The translations under genes and the position numbers were made by a program. Under the pieces are notes generated by a model. The model had not been told where the DNA came from. It was given only the letters and a program-made list of their open reading frames with translations, and did no database searches. DNA of 64,000 nucleotides, taken from Sporichthya polymorpha DSM 43042 (GTDB lineage: Bacteria; Actinomycetota; Actinomycetes; Sporichthyales; Sporichthyaceae). Shown piece after piece: positions 41,450-50,338 of the stretch (the stretch's first letter is position 1; each line of letters opens with the position of its first letter). The DNA lies in NCBI RefSeq assembly GCF_000384115.1, contig NZ_KB913029.1:3013057-3077056 (forward strand), read 5' to 3'.

Positions 41450-43210
41450 TCAGTCCTTGATCTCGCAGAGCACCGATCCGCTGGTCACGGTGGCGCCGAC
41501 CTCGGCGGAGAGCCCGGTGACCGTGCCGGCCTTGTGCGCGTTGAGCGGCTGCTCCATCTTCATCGCCTCGAGGACGACGATGAGGTCGCCCTCGGCGACC
41601 GTCTGGCCCTCCTCGACGGCGACCTTGACGATCGTGCCCTGCATCGGCGAGGTGAGCGAGTCGCCCGACGCCGCGGCGCCGGCCTTCTTGCCCCCGGCCT
41701 TGCGGGCCTTCTTGGCCGGGCCTGCACCGGCGGCCGGGCCGGCCGCGGCGAGACCCGCGGGCAGCACGACCTCGAGGCGACGGCCGCCGACCTCGACGGT
41801 GACGCTCTGGCGCTCCTCGGCCTCGGGGGCCTCGGCGCCGGCGCCCGCGTACGGGGTCAGCTGGTTGTCGTACTCGGTCTCGATCCAGCGGGTGTGGACC
41901 GTGAACGCGTTGCCGTCGGTCGGCGCGAACGCCGGGTCGGAGACGACCGAGAGGTGGAACGGGATCACCGTCGGCATGCCGTCGACGACGAACTCGGACA
42001 GCGCCCGGCGCGAACGCTCCAGCGCCTGCTGCCGGGTCGCGCCGGTGACGATGAGCTTCGCGACCAGCGAGTCGAACATCCCGGGGATGGTCTCGCCGAC
42101 CTCGTAGCCGGAGTCCAGGCGGATGCCCGGGCCGGACGGCGGCTTCCACGCGGTCAGGGTGCCGGGGGCCGGGAGGAAGTTGCGCCCGCCGTCCTCGGCG
42201 TTGATGCGGAACTCGATCGAGTGGCCGCGGATCTCGGGGTCGTCGTAGCCGAGCGCCTCGCCGTCCGCGATGCGGAACATCTCGCGGACGAGGTCGATGC
42301 CGGTGACCTCCTCGGACACGCAGTGCTCGACCTGCAGGCGGGTGTTGACCTCGAGGAAGGAGATCGTGCCGTCCTGGCCGACGAGGAACTCGCAGGTGCC
42401 GGCTCCGACGTAGCCCGCCTCCTTGAGGATGGCCTTCGAGGAGCGGTAGAGCTCATCGACCTGAGCCTGCGTCAGGTAGGGCGCGGGCGCCTCCTCCACC
42501 AGCTTCTGGTGGCGACGCTGCAGCGAGCAGTCACGGGTCGAGACGACGACGACGTTGCCGTGCGAGTCGGCGAGGCACTGGGTCTCGACGTGACGCGGAC
42601 GGTCCAGGTAGCGCTCGACGAAGCACTCGCCGCGGCCGAAGGCGGCGACCGCCTCGCGGACCGCCGACTCGTAGAGCTCGGGGACCTCTTCGAGGGTGCG
42701 GGCGACCTTGAGGCCGCGACCGCCACCACCGAAGGCGGCCTTGATCGCGATCGGGAGGCCGTGCTCCTTCGCGAAGGCGACGACCTCGTCGGCGCCCGAG
42801 ACCGGGTCCGGGGTGCCGGCGACCAGCGGGGCGCCCGCCTTCTGCGCGATGTGGCGCGCCTTGACCTTGTCGCCGAGGCCGACGATCGCGGACGGCGGCG
42901 GACCGATCCAGGTCAGCCCGGCGTCGATCACCGCCTGGGCGAAGTCGGCGTTCTCGGCGAGGAAGCCGTAGCCGGGGTGGACCGCGTCGGCGCCGGACTT
43001 GCGTGCGGCGTCGAGGATCTTGTCGATCACCAGGTAGCTGTCACCCGGGGTCGACCCCCCGAGGGCGAAGGCCTCGTCGGCCACCCGGACGTGCAACGCG
43101 TCCCGGTCGGGCTCGGCGTAGACCGCCACGCTCCCGATCCCGGCGTCCTTGCACGCACGTGCCACGCGCACAGCGATCTCGCCGCGGTTGGCGATCAGAA
43201 CCTTCTGCAC
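41450..43210 (-). CDS. Acyl-CoA carboxylase alpha chain (biotin carboxylase plus biotin carrier)
   Basis: Carboxylates its own biotin with ATP and bicarbonate for transfer by beta subunits to acyl-CoA. 586 residues. The biotin carboxylase domain has [42 protein letters not shown] and [14 protein letters not shown]. An Ala/Lys-rich linker leads to a C-terminal biotin carrier domain with EAMKMEQ (biotinyl Lys551). Length and position near maf, accD5 and birA resemble actinobacterial AccA3, the chain shared by several complexes. GTG start with GAGGAGGA. Two beta/epsilon pairs are in the window (45095-46794 and 60312-62191). Confidence 0.95.
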   Translation of the reverse strand: MQKVLIANRGEIAVRVARACKDAGIGSVAVYAEPDRDALHVRVADEAFALGGSTPGDSYLVIDKILDAARKSGADAVHPGYGFLAENADFAQAVIDAGLTWIGPPPSAIVGLGDKVKARHIAQKAGAPLVAGTPDPVSGADEVVAFAKEHGLPIAIKAAFGGGGRGLKVARTLEEVPELYESAVREAVAAFGRGECFVERYLDRPRHVETQCLADSHGNVVVVSTRDCSLQRRHQKLVEEAPAPYLTQAQVDELYRSSKAILKEAGYVGAGTCEFLVGQDGTISFLEVNTRLQVEHCVSEEVTGIDLVREMFRIADGEALGYDDPEIRGHSIEFRINAEDGGRNFLPAPGTLTAWKPPSGPGIRLDSGYEVGETIPGMFDSLVAKLIVTGATRQQALERSRRALSEFVVDGMPTVIPFHLSVVSDPAFAPTDGNAFTVHTRWIETEYDNQLTPYAGAGAEAPEAEERQSVTVEVGGRRLEVVLPAGLAAAGPAAGAGPAKKARKAGGKKAGAAASGDSLTSPMQGTIVKVAVEEGQTVAEGDLIVVLEAMKMEQPLNAHKAGTVTGLSAEVGATVTSGSVLCEIKD

Positions 43211-43238
43211 CGTCGTTCCTCCTCAGACCGGACGGAGT

Positions 43239-43790
43239 CTATTGAGCGCCCCGGGGACGTCCGCGCGACGGTCGGCGCTGACCGTCCGAACGACCGTGCG
43301 ATTGAGCGTGTGAGCGGGCCTGCGAGTGCTTCTGCGCCGGAGTCCGAGGTCGACCTTCCCCGGAATCGTCGCTGTGACCCGTGCGGCCGGAGAGGCGGGC
43401 GAGGTCCGCCCGGACCTTGGCCTCGACGCGGTCGAGTTCCTCCAGGCTCTCCTCGATGTCGCGGCGGCGTGCCTCGAGGTCGACGCGCCGGGCGTCGAGT
43501 TGTTCGAGCAGGTAATGGAGCTGGCCGACCTCGCCGGGCTCGGCGTCGTACATGTCGATGATCGTGCGGATCTCGTCGAGCGACATGCCGAGCCGGCGGC
43601 CGCGGAGGATCAGCTTCAGGCGCACCCGGTCGCGGCTGCGGAAGACCCGCGAGGTGCCGCGGCGCTCGGGGGAGATCAGGCCGAGGTCCTCGTAGAAGCG
43701 GATCGTGCGCAACGTCACGTCGAACTCGGCCGCGAGTTCCGTGATCGTCCACTCCCGCCCGGGGGAGAGCTCTTGCGCCGCCTCACTCAC
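43239..43790 (-). CDS. MerR-family regulator, LiuR-like
   Basis: 183 residues. N-terminal MerR helix-turn-helix (WTITELAAEFDVTLRTIRFYEDLGLISPERRGTSRVF; shown in two parts this is the standard pattern up to RFYEDLG and then the wing). It is followed by a coiled-coil dimerisation helix (LLEQLDARRVDLEARRRDIE) and a basic Ser/Arg/His-rich tail. MerR proteins of this type (LiuR) repress branched-chain amino acid / acyl-CoA degradation genes. The 20-bp palindrome at 43793-43812 is two bases from its GTG. TAACGT inside it is 7 bases from the start, so the gene is probably leaderless and self-repressed. Confidence 0.9.
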   Translation of the reverse strand: MSEAAQELSPGREWTITELAAEFDVTLRTIRFYEDLGLISPERRGTSRVFRSRDRVRLKLILRGRRLGMSLDEIRTIIDMYDAEPGEVGQLHYLLEQLDARRVDLEARRRDIEESLEELDRVEAKVRADLARLSGRTGHSDDSGEGRPRTPAQKHSQARSHAQSHGRSDGQRRPSRGRPRGAQ

Positions 43791-43792
43791 GC

Positions 43793-43812
43793 CGCTTACG
43801 TTAACGTAAGCG
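43793..43812. promoter_or_regulatory. 20-bp perfect palindrome, LiuR-type operator
   Basis: CGCTTACGTTAACGTAAGCG, perfectly symmetrical, with the core TTACGTTAACGTAA that I recall for LiuR-type MerR regulators. It lies between merR (minus) and the acyl-CoA dehydrogenase operon (plus). A TAACGT -10-like hexamer is present on both strands within it, so binding would cover both promoters. Confidence 0.8.
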
Positions 43813-43873
43813 TCAGCTGCTCCGCCAGCCCGAACTCCGTCCGCCTTTCCGGTGACCCGAGGTGATCCGCCCC

Positions 43874-45043
43874 ATGTCCTTCGCCCTTTCCGAGGACCAC
43901 GAGTCGTTCCGCAAGGTCGTCCGCGACTTCGCCGAGAAGGCGCTCGCGCCGAACATCGAGCGCTGGGAGGCCGAGGGCAAGGGCCTGCCCACCGAGGCCG
44001 TTCAGGGGATGGCCGAGCTCGGTCTGTTCGGGCTGACGGCCGAGGAGGAGTACGGGGGTGCCGGCGCCGATCTGACGACGCTCTGCGTCGCGATCGAGGA
44101 GATCGGCCGCGTCGACCAGTCGCTGGGGATCACGCTCGAGGCCGCGGTCGGGCTCGGCATCAACCCGATCGCGACGTACGGCACCGCCGAGCAGAAGGCG
44201 CAGTGGCTGCCCGACCTCGTCGCGGGTCGCGCGCTCGCGGGCTTCGGCCTGACCGAGCCGGAGGCCGGCTCCGACGCCGGCGGCACCCGGACGAAGGCCG
44301 TGCTCACCGACGGCGAGTGGGTCATCGACGGCTCCAAGGCCTTCATCACGAACTCCGGCCACGAGATGACCTCCGTCGTCACCGTGACCGCACGCACCGG
44401 CACGACGGCCGACGGCAACGCCGAGATCTCGGCGATCATGGTGCCGACGAACACGCCCGGCTTCACGGCCGAGCCGGCGTACCGGAAGCTCGGCTGGCAC
44501 CTGTCGGACACGCATCCGCTGACCTACGACAACGTCCGCGTTCCCGAGGCCAACCTGCTCGGGGAGCGGGGCCGTGGCTTCGCCCAGTTCCTCAACATCC
44601 TCGACGACGGCCGCATCGCGATCTCCGCGCTCGCCGTCGGTCTCGCGCAGGCTTGTCTCGACCACTCGGTGGCCTACGCCCTGGAGCGCAAGGCGTTCGG
44701 CCAGCCGATCGGCAAGAAGCAGGGCGTCGCGTTCCAGCTCGCGGACCTGCAGGTCGCCGTCGAGGCCTCCCGGCTGCTCACCTACAAGGCCGCGTGGCTC
44801 AAGGACTCCGGCCGGCCGGTTCAGGAGGTCAAGCAGGCCGCCTCGATCGCGAAGCTCTACTCCAGCGAGGCCGCGGTCAGCGCCACCCGCACCGCCGCTC
44901 AGATCTTCGGGGGCTACGGCTTCATGGAGGAGTACCCGATCGCGCGCTTCTACCGGGACGCGAAGATCCTGGAGATCGGCGAGGGCACCTCCGAGGTCCA
45001 GCGCATCCTGATCAGCCGCGGCCTCGGCCTCCCGGTCGAGTAA
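43874..45043 (+). CDS. Acyl-CoA dehydrogenase
   Basis: FAD-dependent alpha,beta-dehydrogenation of an acyl-CoA. 389 residues. Family signatures are GFGLTEPEAGSDAGG (FAD/substrate binding), ITNSGHEMTSVVTV, RKAFGQPIGKKQGVAFQLAD and the C-terminal QIFGGYGFMEEYPIARFYRDAKILEIGEGT region. The catalytic base is the Glu in IGEGTSEVQ or nearby. ATG at 43874 is chosen because GAGGTGATCC, a 10-base match to the ideal ribosome-binding site, lies just before it; the GTG inside that site is not a start. First gene after the LiuR-type operator, with carboxylase genes following, so leucine/isovalerate-type catabolism is likely. Confidence 0.94.
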   Translation: MSFALSEDHESFRKVVRDFAEKALAPNIERWEAEGKGLPTEAVQGMAELGLFGLTAEEEYGGAGADLTTLCVAIEEIGRVDQSLGITLEAAVGLGINPIATYGTAEQKAQWLPDLVAGRALAGFGLTEPEAGSDAGGTRTKAVLTDGEWVIDGSKAFITNSGHEMTSVVTVTARTGTTADGNAEISAIMVPTNTPGFTAEPAYRKLGWHLSDTHPLTYDNVRVPEANLLGERGRGFAQFLNILDDGRIAISALAVGLAQACLDHSVAYALERKAFGQPIGKKQGVAFQLADLQVAVEASRLLTYKAAWLKDSGRPVQEVKQAASIAKLYSSEAAVSATRTAAQIFGGYGFMEEYPIARFYRDAKILEIGEGTSEVQRILISRGLGLPVE

Positions 45044-45094
45044 CCCGGCGCACCCGCCCGACCCGTTCGCTGCCGGCGAGATCGAAGGACCCGC

Positions 45095-46624
45095 ATGACC
45101 GAGGACATGGCCAAGGCGGTCGCCGCCGCGCGTGAGGCGACGCTCGTCCCCGGCGCCTCCGCGCTGAAGAAGCTCGAGGCGCAGAACAAGCTGCACGTCC
45201 GCGCGCGGCTCGACCTGCTCTTCGACTCCGGGACGTTCGTCGAGGACGGCCAGCTCGCCAACGCCCTCGCGGTCGGCCTGCCCGCCGACGGCGTCGTCAC
45301 CGGCCGCGGTCTGGTCGAGGGCCGGCCCGCGCTGGTCGTCGCCAACGACCCGGCGGTCAAGGCCGGTTCCTGGGGGGCCCGCACGGTCGAGAAGATCGTG
45401 CGGCTCACCGAGACCGCGCTGCGCGAGGAGCTGCCGGTCTTCTGGCTGATCGACTCCGCCGGTGCCCGCATCACCGACCAGGTCGAGATGTTCCCCGGTC
45501 GTCGCGGTGCCGGGCGGATCTTCCACAACCAGGTCGCGCTGTCCGGCCGCGTCCCGCAGATCTGTTGCCTGTTCGGCCCGTCGGCCGCGGGTGGTGCCTA
45601 CATCCCGGCGTTCTGCGACCTCGTGATCATGGTCGACGGCAACGCCTCGATGTACCTCGGGTCGCCGCGCATGGCCGAGATGGTCGTCGGGGAGAAGGTC
45701 TCCCTGGAGGAGATGGGCGGCGCGCGGATGCACGTCTCCGTCTCCGGGTGCGGTGACCAGCTCGCGGTCGACGACGAAGATGCGATCGACCAGGCGAAGG
45801 CCTACTTCTCCTACCTGCCGACCTGCTGGCGTGAGCAGCCGCCGGAGTTCGCGCCGGAGGAGTCCTCCCGGCCGCTGACCGCCGAGCTCGTCCCGGCCAA
45901 GGAGAGCCAGCCGTTCGACGTCCACGACCTGCTGGACGCCCTCCTCGACGCCGACTCCTTCTTCGAGGTCAAGCCGATGTTCGCGGCTGAGCTCGTCGTC
46001 GGCTTCGGCCGGCTCGACGGCAAGGTCGTCGGCGTTCTCGCGAACAACTCGGCGGTCAAGGGCGGGGTGCTGTTCACCGACTCCGCCGACAAGGCCGCCC
46101 GGTTCATCTGGTGCTGCGACGCCTTCAACATCCCGCTGCTGTACCTGGCCGACGTCCCCGGCTTCATGATCGGCTCCGAGGTCGAGCGGCAGGGCATCAT
46201 CCGCCACGGCGCGAAGATGATCACCGCCGTCTCCGAGGCGACGGTCCCTCAGATCTCTGTGATCGTGCGGAAGGCGTACGGCGCCGGCCTCTACGCGATG
46301 TGCGGCCCGGGATTCGGGCCCGACGCCTGCATCGCACTCCCGACCGGCCGGATCGCGGTCATGGGTCCCGAGGCCGCCGTCAACGCGGTGTACTTCAACA
46401 AGATCGCCGAGATCACCGACGAGACCGAGCGGGCCGAGTTCGTCGCCGCTCGCCGCGCTGAGTACGAGGCGGACGTCGACCTGCTCCGCCTGGCCGCCGA
46501 CCTCGTCATCGACGCGATCATCTCGCCGGAGGAACTGCGCGCCGAGCTGATCGCGCGCTTCCGGCAGGCGGTCGGCAAGTCCCGGCACTTCACCGAGCGT
46601 CGGCACGGGGTCCCGCCGGTATGA
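45095..46624 (+). CDS. Acyl-CoA carboxylase beta subunit (carboxyltransferase)
   Basis: Moves CO2 from biotin to an acyl-CoA. 509 residues with the two crotonase-like halves. The N-half has ARLDLLFDSGTFVEDG, IDSAGARITDQ and GPSAAGGAYIPAFCDLVIMV; the C-half has VEVKPMFA-like FFEVKPMFAAELVVGF, LADVPGFMIGSEVE and RKAYGAGLYAM. Residue choices differ from AccD5 at 60548 (GAGLYAM instead of GGAYDVM at the specificity position), so it probably acts on a different acyl-CoA, perhaps methylcrotonyl-CoA. In an operon with the dehydrogenase 51 bases upstream and an epsilon subunit overlapping its stop. Confidence 0.93.
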   Translation: MTEDMAKAVAAAREATLVPGASALKKLEAQNKLHVRARLDLLFDSGTFVEDGQLANALAVGLPADGVVTGRGLVEGRPALVVANDPAVKAGSWGARTVEKIVRLTETALREELPVFWLIDSAGARITDQVEMFPGRRGAGRIFHNQVALSGRVPQICCLFGPSAAGGAYIPAFCDLVIMVDGNASMYLGSPRMAEMVVGEKVSLEEMGGARMHVSVSGCGDQLAVDDEDAIDQAKAYFSYLPTCWREQPPEFAPEESSRPLTAELVPAKESQPFDVHDLLDALLDADSFFEVKPMFAAELVVGFGRLDGKVVGVLANNSAVKGGVLFTDSADKAARFIWCCDAFNIPLLYLADVPGFMIGSEVERQGIIRHGAKMITAVSEATVPQISVIVRKAYGAGLYAMCGPGFGPDACIALPTGRIAVMGPEAAVNAVYFNKIAEITDETERAEFVAARRAEYEADVDLLRLAADLVIDAIISPEELRAELIARFRQAVGKSRHFTERRHGVPPV

Positions 46625-46794
46625 CGGACCTTCAGGCCGGGATACGGATCACGCGCGGCGAGCCGACGGCCGAGGAGGTCGCGGCGCTCGTCGCGGTGCT
46701 CTGTGCCCGCCCGGCCGGCCCCGCCCCGCTGACCGGCTACGAGGCCTGGCGTGCGCAACGGCTGGCGGCGTTGCGGATGCGGCGCGCCCGCTGA
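46621..46794 (+). CDS. Acyl-CoA carboxylase epsilon subunit (short)
   Basis: 57 residues starting MTDLQAGIRITRGEPTAEEV, with ATG overlapping the beta-subunit stop (ATGA). The pattern RITRGEPTAEEVAALVAVL, then a Pro/Ala hinge, then a Trp-containing basic helix (YEAWRAQRLAALRMRRAR) is the epsilon-subunit signature of actinobacterial carboxylases. A second epsilon gene lies at 60312. Epsilon subunits stabilise the alpha-beta assembly. It is short for the family. Confidence 0.85.
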   Translation: MTDLQAGIRITRGEPTAEEVAALVAVLCARPAGPAPLTGYEAWRAQRLAALRMRRAR

Positions 46795-46811
46795 GAGCGC
46801 ACACTGGGAGC

Positions 46812-46997
46812 ATGCGTGCGGCCCTGCTGAAGGTCCTGGCTCCGATGGCCGGCTTGGCGATGGTGACGATGCCGGGCGTCGTCACTCCCGTCGTCACCCC
46901 GAACCAGACGCAGTGCGTCGGCGGGGCCTGTGACCTCTGCCCGGCCGTCGCCACCGTCGCGGCGGCGGCCGGGGCCGAGCTCTACTGCATCGCCTAG
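46812..46997 (+). CDS. Putative small secreted cysteine-containing peptide
   Basis: 61 codons beginning MRAALLKVLAPMAGLAMVTM. The first 28 residues look like a signal peptide; the rest has four cysteines, three of them in QCVGGACDLCP and one near the C-terminus (LYCIA). GGGAG lies directly before the ATG, and the gene follows the carboxylase operon by 17 bases. Its stop overlaps that of the convergent MoaD-like gene. No homologue recognised; it may be a real small secreted peptide or a chance frame. Confidence 0.45.
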   Translation: MRAALLKVLAPMAGLAMVTMPGVVTPVVTPNQTQCVGGACDLCPAVATVAAAAGAELYCIA

Positions 46998-47281
46998 CCC
47001 CCGGACACCGCCGGGATCACGAGCACCTCGACTCCGGGCGGGATCTCGGTGGCGAGCCCACCGGCGTCGCGGACGTTCGTCTCGTGCACGAACACGTTCA
47101 CGTGCTGGCGCAGGACGCCGCGTTCGTCGCGGATCCGCCGTTCCAACGCGGGCCGCTCGGCCGCGAGCCGGTCGAGGAGTGCCCCGACGGTCACGGCGCC
47201 GTCGAGCGGCACGTGCAGGACGGCCTGCCCGCCCGCGAACTCACGCAGGATCGCGGGCAGGCGGACCGGGACCTCGATCAC
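46994..47281 (-). CDS. MoaD/ThiS-family ubiquitin-like protein
   Basis: 95 residues: beta-grasp start EVPVRLPAILREFAGGQAVL, the middle LLDRLAAERPALERRI, VNVFVHETNVRDAGGLATEI and the C-terminal VLVIPAVSGG, ending in the diglycine used as sulfur carrier. Such proteins donate sulfur for molybdopterin, thiazole or other cofactors after activation by an E1-like enzyme. The GTG start overlaps the stop of the BNR-repeat gene (GTGA). No moa or thi gene is nearby, so its acceptor is unclear. Confidence 0.85.
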   Translation of the reverse strand: MIEVPVRLPAILREFAGGQAVLHVPLDGAVTVGALLDRLAAERPALERRIRDERGVLRQHVNVFVHETNVRDAGGLATEIPPGVEVLVIPAVSGG

Positions 47282-48378
47282 GCCGGCTCCGGCAGGACGG
47301 CAGCCTTGACGCACAGCACCGGCGGCAGGTGCGCGGCGATCTGCTGCCAACTCTCGCCGCGGTCGGCGGTGGCGTAGACCTCGCCGTTGCGGTTGCCGAA
47401 GTACACGCCGACCGGGTCGGCGTCGTCGGCGCACATCCCGTCGCGCAGTACCGCGCCGTAGTGCGGGTCCGACGGGAGGCCGTTCGTCAGCGCCGACCAG
47501 GTCGCCCCGGCGTCGTCGGTGCGGTAGACGCGGCACTTCCGCTCGGGCGGGAACCGCTCCTCGCCCGAGACGATCGGGAACACGAAGACCGAGCCGGGCG
47601 CGTTCGGGTCGGCGACCATCGGGAACCCGAAGTCGGCGGGCAGCCCGTCGACGATCGAGACCCAGCGGTCGCCGCCGTCGTCGCTGCGGTAGACCCCGCC
47701 GTGATTCTGGGCGAAAAGCTGCTCCGGTCGCTGCGGGTTGCGCGCCACCTTGTGCACGCACTGGCCGTACTCCGGCTCCTCGCCGGGCAGGAAGTCGGCG
47801 AGGATTCCGCGGTTCGCCGGTGACCACGACTCACCACCGTCGCCGGTCCGGTAGACCCCGCCGGTCGACATCGCGACCAGGACCCGGGCCGGGTCCGTCG
47901 GGTGCGGCAGGACGGTGTGCAACGCCTGGCCGCCACCGCCGGGTTGCCACTCCTTGCGGTGCGGGTGATTCCACAGACCCTCGACCAGCGAGAACGTCTC
48001 GCCGCCGTCGGTCGAGCGGAACAGCGCGGAGGGCTCCACGCCGGCGTAGACGACGCCGGGCTGGTCCGCCGGCGCCGGGGCGAGCTGCCAGACGCGCGCC
48101 ACCGCCGCGTCCGTGCCCTCCGGGAACCGGACCGCGCCGCGCTCGGTGTCGACCCAGGTCGCGCCGAGGTCGTCCGAGCGGACGACCATCGGGCCCCAGT
48201 GCCAGCTCATCGCCCCGGCGAGGATGCGCGTGCGCCCGCCGCGCGTGTCGATCGCGGCCGAGTACACCTCGCTCATCCCGAAGTGGGGGCCGGTCAGGGA
48301 CCAGCTCCTCCGGTCGTCGTCGCTGCGGGCCAGGAACAGCCCTTTCGCCGTGCCGATCGCTGCCAGCGTGGTGGCCAT
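47278..48378 (-). CDS. BNR/sialidase-like beta-propeller protein
   Basis: 366 residues. Repeated Asp-box motifs (SxDxGxxW type) are SDDLGATW, STDGGETF, TGDGGESW, SDDGGDRW, TDDAGATW and TADRGESW, spaced about 50 residues apart as in a six-bladed propeller. No signal peptide is seen, so it looks cytoplasmic. Proteins of this type are annotated as exo-alpha-sialidase or WD40/YVTN-like, but none of the sialidase catalytic residues is assured. Its translation is coupled to the MoaD-like gene, a pairing that suggests a shared role. Confidence 0.85.
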   Translation of the reverse strand: MATTLAAIGTAKGLFLARSDDDRRSWSLTGPHFGMSEVYSAAIDTRGGRTRILAGAMSWHWGPMVVRSDDLGATWVDTERGAVRFPEGTDAAVARVWQLAPAPADQPGVVYAGVEPSALFRSTDGGETFSLVEGLWNHPHRKEWQPGGGGQALHTVLPHPTDPARVLVAMSTGGVYRTGDGGESWSPANRGILADFLPGEEPEYGQCVHKVARNPQRPEQLFAQNHGGVYRSDDGGDRWVSIVDGLPADFGFPMVADPNAPGSVFVFPIVSGEERFPPERKCRVYRTDDAGATWSALTNGLPSDPHYGAVLRDGMCADDADPVGVYFGNRNGEVYATADRGESWQQIAAHLPPVLCVKAAVLPEPA

Positions 48379-48451
48379 GCGTCACCGTCCTCGTCCGGGG
48401 TTCTCTCACCCTGACAGACCCCACCGACGACCGGAACTCATCGGTCGGACG

Positions 48452-49057
48452 TCAGGCGGGGAGCTCCCAGAGGGCGGTCCAGGCGATCCCGAGGGCGGCG
48501 CAGAGGCGGCGGAGCAGGGGGAGGGAGACCCCGACGACGTTGTGGTGGTCGCCGTCGATGCCCTCGACGAACGCGCCGCCGCGGCCGTCGATCGTGAACG
48601 CCCCCGCGACCCGGAGGGGTTCGCCGGTGGCGACGTAGGCCTCGATCTCGGCGTCGGTGACGTCGGCGAACCGCACCGTGGTCGACGCGGTCGCGACCGC
48701 GCGGCGGCCCGACGCCGGCTCCATCAGGCAGTGCCCCGTGTGGAGCACCCCGGTGCGCCCGCGCATCGCGCGCCACCGCTCGGTCGCGGCTTCCGCGGTC
48801 TCGGGCTTGCCGAGCGCCTGGCCGTCGAGCTCGAGCAGGGAGTCGCAGCCGAGGACGACGGTGCCCGGCGTCGGCTCGATCCGGCCCACGACCGTCTCGG
48901 CCTTTCGCGTGGCGAGCAGCTCCGCGGTCGCCGCGGGGGTCGGGCCGGACACCGCGGTCTCGTCGACGTCGCTGACGATCACTTCCGGGTTCAGTCCGGC
49001 CCGCCGGAGCGTGGTGAGGCGGGCGGGGGACGCGGAGGCGAGAATCAGGTGCGGCAC
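48452..49057 (-). CDS. maf: Maf-type nucleoside triphosphate pyrophosphatase
   Basis: 201 residues. The family start is LILASASPARLTTLRRAGL (Ser-x-Arg phosphate loop). DVDETAVSG follows, then LATRKAETV, LGCDSLLELDGQALGKP (catalytic Asp) and GDHHNVVGVSLPLLRRL. Maf proteins hydrolyse non-canonical or modified (d)NTPs. GTG start; no Shine-Dalgarno, with CACAAT 8 bases upstream as a possible -10. In many actinobacteria maf sits between accD5/accE and accA3; here it is in the same neighbourhood but separated by inserted genes. Confidence 0.93.
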   Translation of the reverse strand: MPHLILASASPARLTTLRRAGLNPEVIVSDVDETAVSGPTPAATAELLATRKAETVVGRIEPTPGTVVLGCDSLLELDGQALGKPETAEAATERWRAMRGRTGVLHTGHCLMEPASGRRAVATASTTVRFADVTDAEIEAYVATGEPLRVAGAFTIDGRGGAFVEGIDGDHHNVVGVSLPLLRRLCAALGIAWTALWELPA

Positions 49058-49108
49058 GGGGAGCAATTGTGCCGCCGCGATCCCGGCCGCTCGGGGCAGG
49101 ATGAGCTC

Positions 49109-50338
49109 ATGCCCTACTACCGGGTGGCGGGAACGATCCCGCCCAAGCGCCACACGCAGTTCCGCCGGCCCGACGGCGGGCTGTACTCCGAGGAGCTGAT
49201 GGGGGCCGAGGGGTTCTCCTCGGACTCCGCGCTGCTCTACCACGCGCACGTGCCGTCGGCGATCGTCGACAGCCGGCCCTGGGAGCTCCCGGATCTGACG
49301 ACGACTCCGAACCACCCGCTGCGGCCGCGGCACCTGCGGCTGCACGCCCTCGGCGACCAGGGGGACTGGCGGAGCGTCGACGCCGTGACGGGCCGTCGGT
49401 TGGTGCTCGGCAATGCCGACGTGCGCCTGAACTACGCCGTTGTCGGCGCCACCTCACCGCTGTACCGCAACGCGATCGGCGACGAGTGCGTGTACGTCGA
49501 GGGCGGGACGGCGACCGTCGAGACCCTGTTCGGTGCGATCGACGCGGGCCCCGGCGACTACGTCGTGATCCCGCGCGGGACGACGCACCGCTGGGTCCCG
49601 ACCGGCGACTCCGCGAGCGGAACGACGCCCCTGCGCCTCTACACGATCGAGGCGAACTCCCACATCACGCCGCCGAAGCGATACCTCTCCGCCCGCGGGC
49701 AGTTCCTCGAGCACGCCCCCTACTGCGAGCGGGATCTCCGCCCGCCGGGAGCGCCGCCGGTGGTCGAGGCGACCGACGTCGAGGTGTACCTGAAGCACCG
49801 CGGGGCCGGGGGCGTCGTCGGCTCGGTGGTCACCCACGCCACGCACCCGTTCGACGTCGTCGGCTGGGACGGGTGCCTGTACCCGTACGCGTTCAACCTC
49901 GCCGACTTCGAGCCGATCACCGGCCGGGTGCACCAGCCGCCGCCGGTCCACCAGATGTTCGAGGGCGCCAATTTCGTCGTCTGCAACTTCGTGCCGCGCA
50001 AGGTGGACTACCACCCGCTCGCGGTGCCGGTGCCGTACTACCACTCGAACGTCGACTCGGACGAGGTCATGTTCTACGTCGGCGGGAACTACGAGGCACG
50101 CAAGGGCTCGGGGATCGGTCTCGGCTCGATCTCGCTGCACCCGGGCGGGCACGCCCACGGCCCGCAGCCGGGCGCGGCCGAGGCGAGCCTCGGGGCGGAG
50201 CGTTTCGACGAGACCGCCGTCATGGTCGACACCTTCCGGCCGCTGGAGCTCGGCGAGGGCGCGCGGGCCTGCGAGGACCCGGACTACGCCTGGACGTGGG
50301 CCGGCCGCCGCACCGGCGCGACCGGGGCGGACGCGTGA
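49109..50338 (+). CDS. hmgA: Homogentisate 1,2-dioxygenase-like cupin
   Basis: 409 residues of the bicupin homogentisate dioxygenase family, which opens the ring of homogentisate in tyrosine/phenylalanine breakdown. Typical start is MPYYRVAGTIPPKRHTQFR; VYVEGGTATVETLFGAIDAGPGDYVVIPRGTTH is the first cupin. In the second cupin the iron ligands should be in YYHSNVDSDEVMFY and GGHAHGPQPG. The spacing between His and Glu is one residue longer than in the human enzyme by my count. No maleylacetoacetate isomerase or fumarylacetoacetase gene is next to it. It overlaps the methyltransferase start by four bases. Confidence 0.82.
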   Translation: MPYYRVAGTIPPKRHTQFRRPDGGLYSEELMGAEGFSSDSALLYHAHVPSAIVDSRPWELPDLTTTPNHPLRPRHLRLHALGDQGDWRSVDAVTGRRLVLGNADVRLNYAVVGATSPLYRNAIGDECVYVEGGTATVETLFGAIDAGPGDYVVIPRGTTHRWVPTGDSASGTTPLRLYTIEANSHITPPKRYLSARGQFLEHAPYCERDLRPPGAPPVVEATDVEVYLKHRGAGGVVGSVVTHATHPFDVVGWDGCLYPYAFNLADFEPITGRVHQPPPVHQMFEGANFVVCNFVPRKVDYHPLAVPVPYYHSNVDSDEVMFYVGGNYEARKGSGIGLGSISLHPGGHAHGPQPGAAEASLGAERFDETAVMVDTFRPLELGEGARACEDPDYAWTWAGRRTGATGADA

